Positions 62,109 through 64,000 of a DNA stretch of 64,000 bases are shown here, piece after piece. The notes under the pieces were generated by a model. It saw only the letters and a list, made by a program, of their open reading frames with translations, was not told where the DNA came from and searched no databases. The stretch comes from Duganella aceris (GTDB lineage Bacteria > Pseudomonadota > Gammaproteobacteria > Burkholderiales > Burkholderiaceae_D). Each line of letters begins with the position of its first letter. Position 1 is the stretch's first letter. Where the stretch lies: contig NZ_JAADJT010000007.1 of assembly GCF_011090165.1 (NCBI RefSeq), forward strand, positions 248,001-312,000, in the 5' to 3' direction. Made by a program: the position numbers and the translations under genes.

Positions 62109-63569
62109 ATGAAGCCATTCGAACCCAACCTGTCCACCCTGGCGGTCGCGCGCGACATCCTGCTGACGCCGTTCGGGCTGGACGAAGGCAAGTTGCTGAA
62201 GACCCTGGGCGCGATGTTCACCCACAAGGTCGACTACGCCGACCTGTATTTCCAGTTCACCAAGAACGAAGGCTGGAGCCTGGAAGAAGGCATCGTCAAG
62301 ACCGGCAGTTTCTCGATCGACCAGGGCGTCGGCGTGCGCGCCATCTCCGGCGACAAGACCGCCTTCGCCTACTCGGACGAGATCTCCGAAGCGGCGCTGA
62401 TGGACGCCGCCGGCGCCACCCGCACCATCGCCCGCGCCGGCGCCGGCAAGATCAAGGTGGCGGGCGCGATGACGCCGACCGGCGGCCGCTCGCTGTACCT
62501 GCCGAACGACCCGCTGGCCTCGCTGGACGCGACCGCCAAGGTGCAGCTGCTGGAGCGCATTGAAAAGATGGCGCGCGCCAAGGACCCGCGTGTGGTGCAG
62601 GTGATGGCCAGCCTGGCCGGCGAATACGACGTGGTGCTGGTGGTGCGCAGCGACGGCGTGCTGGCGGCCGACATCCGGCCGCTGGTGCGGGTGTCGCTGA
62701 CGGTGATCGTCGAGCAGAACGGCCGGCGCGAGGTCGGCTCGTCCGGCGGCGGCGGGCGTTACGACTATGGCTACTTCAGCGACGCGTTGCTGGAGGAGTA
62801 TGCGAGCGAAGCGGTGGCGTCGGCGGTGGTCAACCTGGATGCGCGTCCGGCGCCGGCGGGGCCGATGACGGTGGTGCTGGGGCCGGGCTGGCCGGGCATC
62901 CTGCTGCACGAAGCGATCGGCCACGGCCTGGAGGGCGACTTCAACCGCAAGGGCTCGTCGACCTTCTCCGGCATGATCGGCGAGCGGGTCGCGGCCAAGG
63001 GCGTGACGGTGGTGGACGACGGCACGCTGGCCGACCGCCGTGGCTCGCTCAACATCGACGACGAAGGCAATCCGACCCAGTGCACCACGCTGATCGAGGA
63101 CGGCATCCTGAAGGGCTACATCCAGGACACGATGAACGCGCGGCTGATGAAGATGCCGGTGACCGGCAACGCGCGGCGCGAATCGTTCGCGCATTTGCCG
63201 ATGCCGCGCATGACCAACACCTACATGCTGGGCGGCGACAAGGATCCGGCGGAGATTTTGGCGTCGGTGAAGAACGGCTTGTACGCGGTCAATTTCGGCG
63301 GCGGCCAGGTCGACATTACCAACGGCAAGTTCGTGTTCTCGGCCAGCGAGGCGTACATGATCGAGGATGGCAAGGTCACCTATCCGGTCAAGGGCGCGAC
63401 GCTGATCGGCAACGGTCCCGAGGTGCTGAACCGGGTCTCGATGATCGGCAACGACATGCGGCTCGACCCCGGCATCGGCGTGTGCGGCAAGGAAGGCCAG
63501 AGCGTGCCGGTCGGCGTGGGCCAACCGACACTGCGGATCGACGGGGTAACGGTTGGCGGCACGGCGTAG
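62109..63569 (+). CDS. tldD: Metalloprotease TldD
   Basis: 486-aa subunit of the TldD/TldE (PmbA) zinc protease, which degrades unfolded peptides and processes modified peptides such as microcin B17. The zinc motif is H267-E-A-I-G-H272 in LLHEAIGHGLEGD, and SSGGGGRYDYGY and MTNTYMLGGD are family landmarks. The partner TldE/PmbA gene is not in the window. It is third after yhdP and the nitrilase-family gene, with 23 nt spacing and likely co-transcription. Confidence 0.96.
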   Translation: MKPFEPNLSTLAVARDILLTPFGLDEGKLLKTLGAMFTHKVDYADLYFQFTKNEGWSLEEGIVKTGSFSIDQGVGVRAISGDKTAFAYSDEISEAALMDAAGATRTIARAGAGKIKVAGAMTPTGGRSLYLPNDPLASLDATAKVQLLERIEKMARAKDPRVVQVMASLAGEYDVVLVVRSDGVLAADIRPLVRVSLTVIVEQNGRREVGSSGGGGRYDYGYFSDALLEEYASEAVASAVVNLDARPAPAGPMTVVLGPGWPGILLHEAIGHGLEGDFNRKGSSTFSGMIGERVAAKGVTVVDDGTLADRRGSLNIDDEGNPTQCTTLIEDGILKGYIQDTMNARLMKMPVTGNARRESFAHLPMPRMTNTYMLGGDKDPAEILASVKNGLYAVNFGGGQVDITNGKFVFSASEAYMIEDGKVTYPVKGATLIGNGPEVLNRVSMIGNDMRLDPGIGVCGKEGQSVPVGVGQPTLRIDGVTVGGTA

Positions 63570-63608
63570 CAACGAGTCTGCGTGCCCCGGCTCCATTTTT
63601 ACCCCGCA

Positions 63609-63649
63609 CCCCGCATGCCGGGGTCAGACCCCATGCGGGGTCTGACCCC
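63609..63649. repeat. Short palindromic repeat related to copies 1 and 2
   Basis: GGGGTCAGACCCC (63620-63632) and GGGGTCTGACCCC (63637-63649) form a 13-bp stem around ATGC. The flanking CCCCGCATG also pairs with CATGCGGGG in an alternative fold. It begins CCGGGGTCA like the two long palindromes but lacks their core. It lies between convergent tldD and TBDR 5 and may act as a terminator. Confidence 0.75.
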
Positions 63650-63661
63650 TTCGGACTGGGG

Positions 63662-64000
63662 TTAGAACTTGTACGACGCCTTGACGTAGAAGGTGCGGCC
63701 CAGCGGATCCGTGTAGCGTGGATCGTAGCCGCTCTGGAACGTCGTGCCCTGGTTGGTGTACGGCGGCGCGGTGTCGAACAGGTTCTTGATGCCGACCGTG
63801 ATGTCGGTGTTCTTGATCCCCGCATAGGTGCTCGACAATGAGTACGTCGAATACGCCCGCACATGGTGCTTGTAGGCGTCGTCGACGTCGTTCTCATCCT
63901 CGTAGCCGCTCAGGTACTTGTTGGCGAAGCTGGCGCTCCACGGCCCCCGCTTCCAGTTGATCGCGGCATTGTGCTTCCAGCGGAACACCGGCGACGAGTC
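63662..64000 (-). CDS. TonB-dependent receptor 5 (partial, C terminus only)
   Basis: C-terminal 112 codons of an outer-membrane receptor read leftward; the 5' end lies beyond the right edge. The fragment has the last barrel strands (AAINWKRGPWSASFANKYL, DITVGIKNLFDTAPPY) and ends GYDPRYTDPLGRTFYVKASY followed by KF, with terminal Phe as the assembly signal. The GYDPRYTDP-GRT stretch closely matches the end of TBDR 1, so this is another paralogue. The ligand is unknown. Confidence 0.9.
   Translation of the reverse strand, partial: DSSPVFRWKHNAAINWKRGPWSASFANKYLSGYEDENDVDDAYKHHVRAYSTYSLSSTYAGIKNTDITVGIKNLFDTAPPYTNQGTTFQSGYDPRYTDPLGRTFYVKASYKF

Overview
The window is high-GC chromosomal DNA from a betaproteobacterium. 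The best fit is family Oxalobacteraceae (Massilia/Duganella/Janthinobacterium type), judged from the ispB | rplU-rpmA-obgE-proB arrangement, betaproteobacterial-style RsxB, PHA storage genes, a PEP-CTERM protein, the glnA-glnL-glnG cluster and many TonB-dependent receptors (TBDRs). The genus is inference. Most of the window is core chromosome. I found no tRNA, rRNA, CRISPR array, transposase, integrase or phage gene.

Layout. 1-5.0 kb: a cut-off luciferase-type oxidoreductase, ispB, then divergent rplU-rpmA-obgE and proB. 5.0-8.5 kb: a beta-lactam response unit on the minus strand (BlaI-type repressor, BlaR1-type sensor, class C beta-lactamase). 8.5-9.9 kb: nth and rsxB. 10-14.6 kb: phaZ, a ferredoxin reductase, fdxA, a PHA-system protein, a PEP-CTERM lectin-like protein and an acyl-CoA-binding protein. 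14.8-16.4 kb: HU, an anti-sigma-like membrane protein and FKBP. 16.6-21 kb: a tightly overlapped five-gene run (beta-propeller, NodB deacetylase, fatty-acid hydroxylase, EI24/CysZ-like, CinA-like). 21-26 kb: a divergent class A PBP, a membrane-anchored TAXI protein and a rhodanese. 26.4-31.4 kb: the nitrogen control block, with three NtrC sites, a sigma-54 promoter, glnA, a DUF4124 protein, glnL and glnG. 31-34 kb: a GlxA-type regulator, an SDR and CorA. 34-50 kb: four complete TBDRs around a FAD oxidoreductase and rsmE. 50-63.6 kb: tkt, gap, a Cache protein, glnE, yhdP, a nitrilase-family protein and tldD. A fifth TBDR is cut by the right edge.

Functional links. The window holds much of the nitrogen circuit: glutamine synthetase with its adenylylation tyrosine (Tyr400), its modifying enzyme GlnE, and the NtrB/NtrC pair whose sites lie upstream of glnA. 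The beta-lactam unit carries its own promoter and overlapping operator, and its sensor has Asn where class D enzymes have the catalytic Lys. The TBDRs, yhdP, the deacetylase, the hydroxylase and the PBP make the envelope a recurring theme.

Main points for a second look: two perfect hairpin palindromes of about 90-100 bp with compensatory differences, plus a short relative, all at gene 3' ends; the STFN sensor; a terminator abutting the corA start codon; shared upstream blocks in two TBDR paralogues; and two long non-coding gaps (887 and 537 bp). I do not see a clear-cut undescribed defence or mobile system.
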